In this document: positions 7,654 through 8,011 of the stretch, one piece after another
Layout of the letters: each line of letters begins with the position of its first letter
Position numbering within the stretch: the first letter of the stretch is position 1
The notes under the pieces: generated by a model
Seen by the model: the letters and a program-made list of their open reading frames with translations, nothing else
What the model was told of the DNA's origin: nothing
Database searches by the model: none
NCBI GenBank assembly: GCA_035687895.1
Contig: DASRUE010000066.1
Span: forward strand, 1-8,011
Source of the DNA: JAERML01 sp035687895
GTDB lineage: Bacteria > Bacteroidota > Ignavibacteria > UBA10030 > UBA6906
Length of the DNA: 8,011 nt
Direction of reading: 5' to 3'
Made by a program: the position numbers and the translations under genes

Positions 7654-7680
7654 AACAGCCTCTACATCGCAGAGGCTGTT
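7654..7680. terminator. bidirectional intrinsic terminator between convergent genes
   Basis: AACAGCCTCT (7654-7663) and AGAGGCTGTT (7671-7680) form a perfect ten-base-pair stem with a seven-base loop. On the + strand it is followed by the T-rich run TCATTTCTTCCTTTT, fitting an intrinsic terminator 24 bases after the E1 stop. On the minus strand it follows the peroxidase gene, though the downstream T content there is lower (CTGTTCTTG). One hairpin serving both convergent genes is the simplest reading. Confidence 0.8.
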
Positions 7681-7723
7681 TCATTTCTTCCTTTTCCCGC
7701 ACCACCCTACTCAAGAGCACGCT

Positions 7724-8011
7724 CTATTGCTCCTGTCTGGATTCAGGGGTTACAGAAGATGCAAACCTTCCTATGATCTTCCCATTTCGGTCCACGAGGT
7801 ACTTCTGAAAATTCCATCTCACATCACCATGAAACTCCGGGTTTGTTTCCTTCGCAGTGATGAATCGGTGCAACGGGTGCTGGTCTCTTCCTTTCACGGA
7901 AATTTTGGAGAACATGTCAAAAGTGACCCCGAAGTTCGTCTGGCAGAATGACTTGATTTCGGAGTCCGATCCAGGTTCCTGCCCGCCAAAATTGTCTGAC
8001 GGAAACCCGAG
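7724..8011 (-). CDS. glutathione peroxidase family enzyme, C-terminal part (5' end outside window)
   Basis: Ninety-five residues are visible, read from the window edge. They reduce to a clear glutathione-peroxidase fold: FPSDNFGGQEPG near the start, FCQTNFGVTFDMFSKI, and WNFQKYLVDRNGKIIGRF. Counting from the first visible residue, Gln11, Trp66 and Asn67 match the active-site residues that assist the peroxidatic Cys, which lies upstream of the visible part. Cys23 sits where thioredoxin-dependent members have their resolving Cys, so this is more likely a thioredoxin peroxidase than one using glutathione (inference). The enzyme reduces peroxides and lipid hydroperoxides, in cytoplasm or periplasm depending on an unseen N-terminus. 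The chain ends at TPESRQEQ, about a helix short of typical members; a likely lost C-terminus lies in another frame down to 7707 (see findings). An ATG at 7915 is internal, not the start. Confidence 0.88.
   Translation of the reverse strand, partial: LGFPSDNFGGQEPGSDSEIKSFCQTNFGVTFDMFSKISVKGRDQHPLHRFITAKETNPEFHGDVRWNFQKYLVDRNGKIIGRFASSVTPESRQEQ

Noticed and set aside
7727..7951. Open frame on the + strand near the window end
   Set aside because: It is antisense to the peroxidase gene, whose minus-strand translation matches the family throughout.

Overview
The window reads as a chromosomal segment from a Gram-negative bacterium, most likely of the Bacteroidota/Chlorobiota/Ignavibacteriota (FCB) assemblage. 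This rests on two things. The batA-batB-batC-batD-batE order is typical of that group (also known from spirochaetes). The E1 dehydrogenase with alpha and beta subunits fused in one chain is also common there. Base composition looks moderate (about half G+C by eye). I see no mobile element, tRNA, rRNA or CRISPR array. Lineage is an inference from gene content only.

Layout: Positions 1-60 hold the tail of an upstream gene whose frame I cannot fix. Positions 61-5414 are a tight five-gene Bat ('Bacteroides aerotolerance') operon on the + strand. It encodes two membrane-anchored von Willebrand A proteins (BatA, BatB), a secreted TPR protein with a long Gln/Lys/Asp-rich tract (BatC), a large membrane-anchored BatD, and a TPR + two-helix + SH3-like protein (BatE). 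All four junctions overlap by 1 or 4 bases, so translation is probably coupled throughout. Positions 5415-5535 contain a weak hairpin and a good sigma70-like promoter. Positions 5536-7629 encode a fused alpha/beta E1 component of a 2-oxoacid dehydrogenase. Positions 7654-7680 form a strong hairpin between convergent genes. Positions 7724-8011 (minus strand) are the C-terminal part of a glutathione-peroxidase-family enzyme whose N-terminus, with the peroxidatic Cys, lies outside the window.

How they work together: BatA and BatB should sit in the inner membrane. Their VWA domains have intact metal-binding (MIDAS) residues that could bind partners; BatC, BatD and BatE look like exported scaffold or adaptor partners in the same envelope complex. 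Such loci are usually preceded by a MoxR AAA+ ATPase gene, which would lie upstream of this window. The biochemical job of Bat proteins is still poorly defined. The E1 enzyme and the peroxidase are separate transcription units with no clear functional tie to Bat.

I do not see an undescribed multi-gene system here. The most specific oddity is at the 3' end of the peroxidase gene: the current frame stops just before the expected last helix, and a plausible C-terminus (IERALE, then stop) is readable in another frame immediately downstream. That is the signature of a one-base deletion or a sequencing error.
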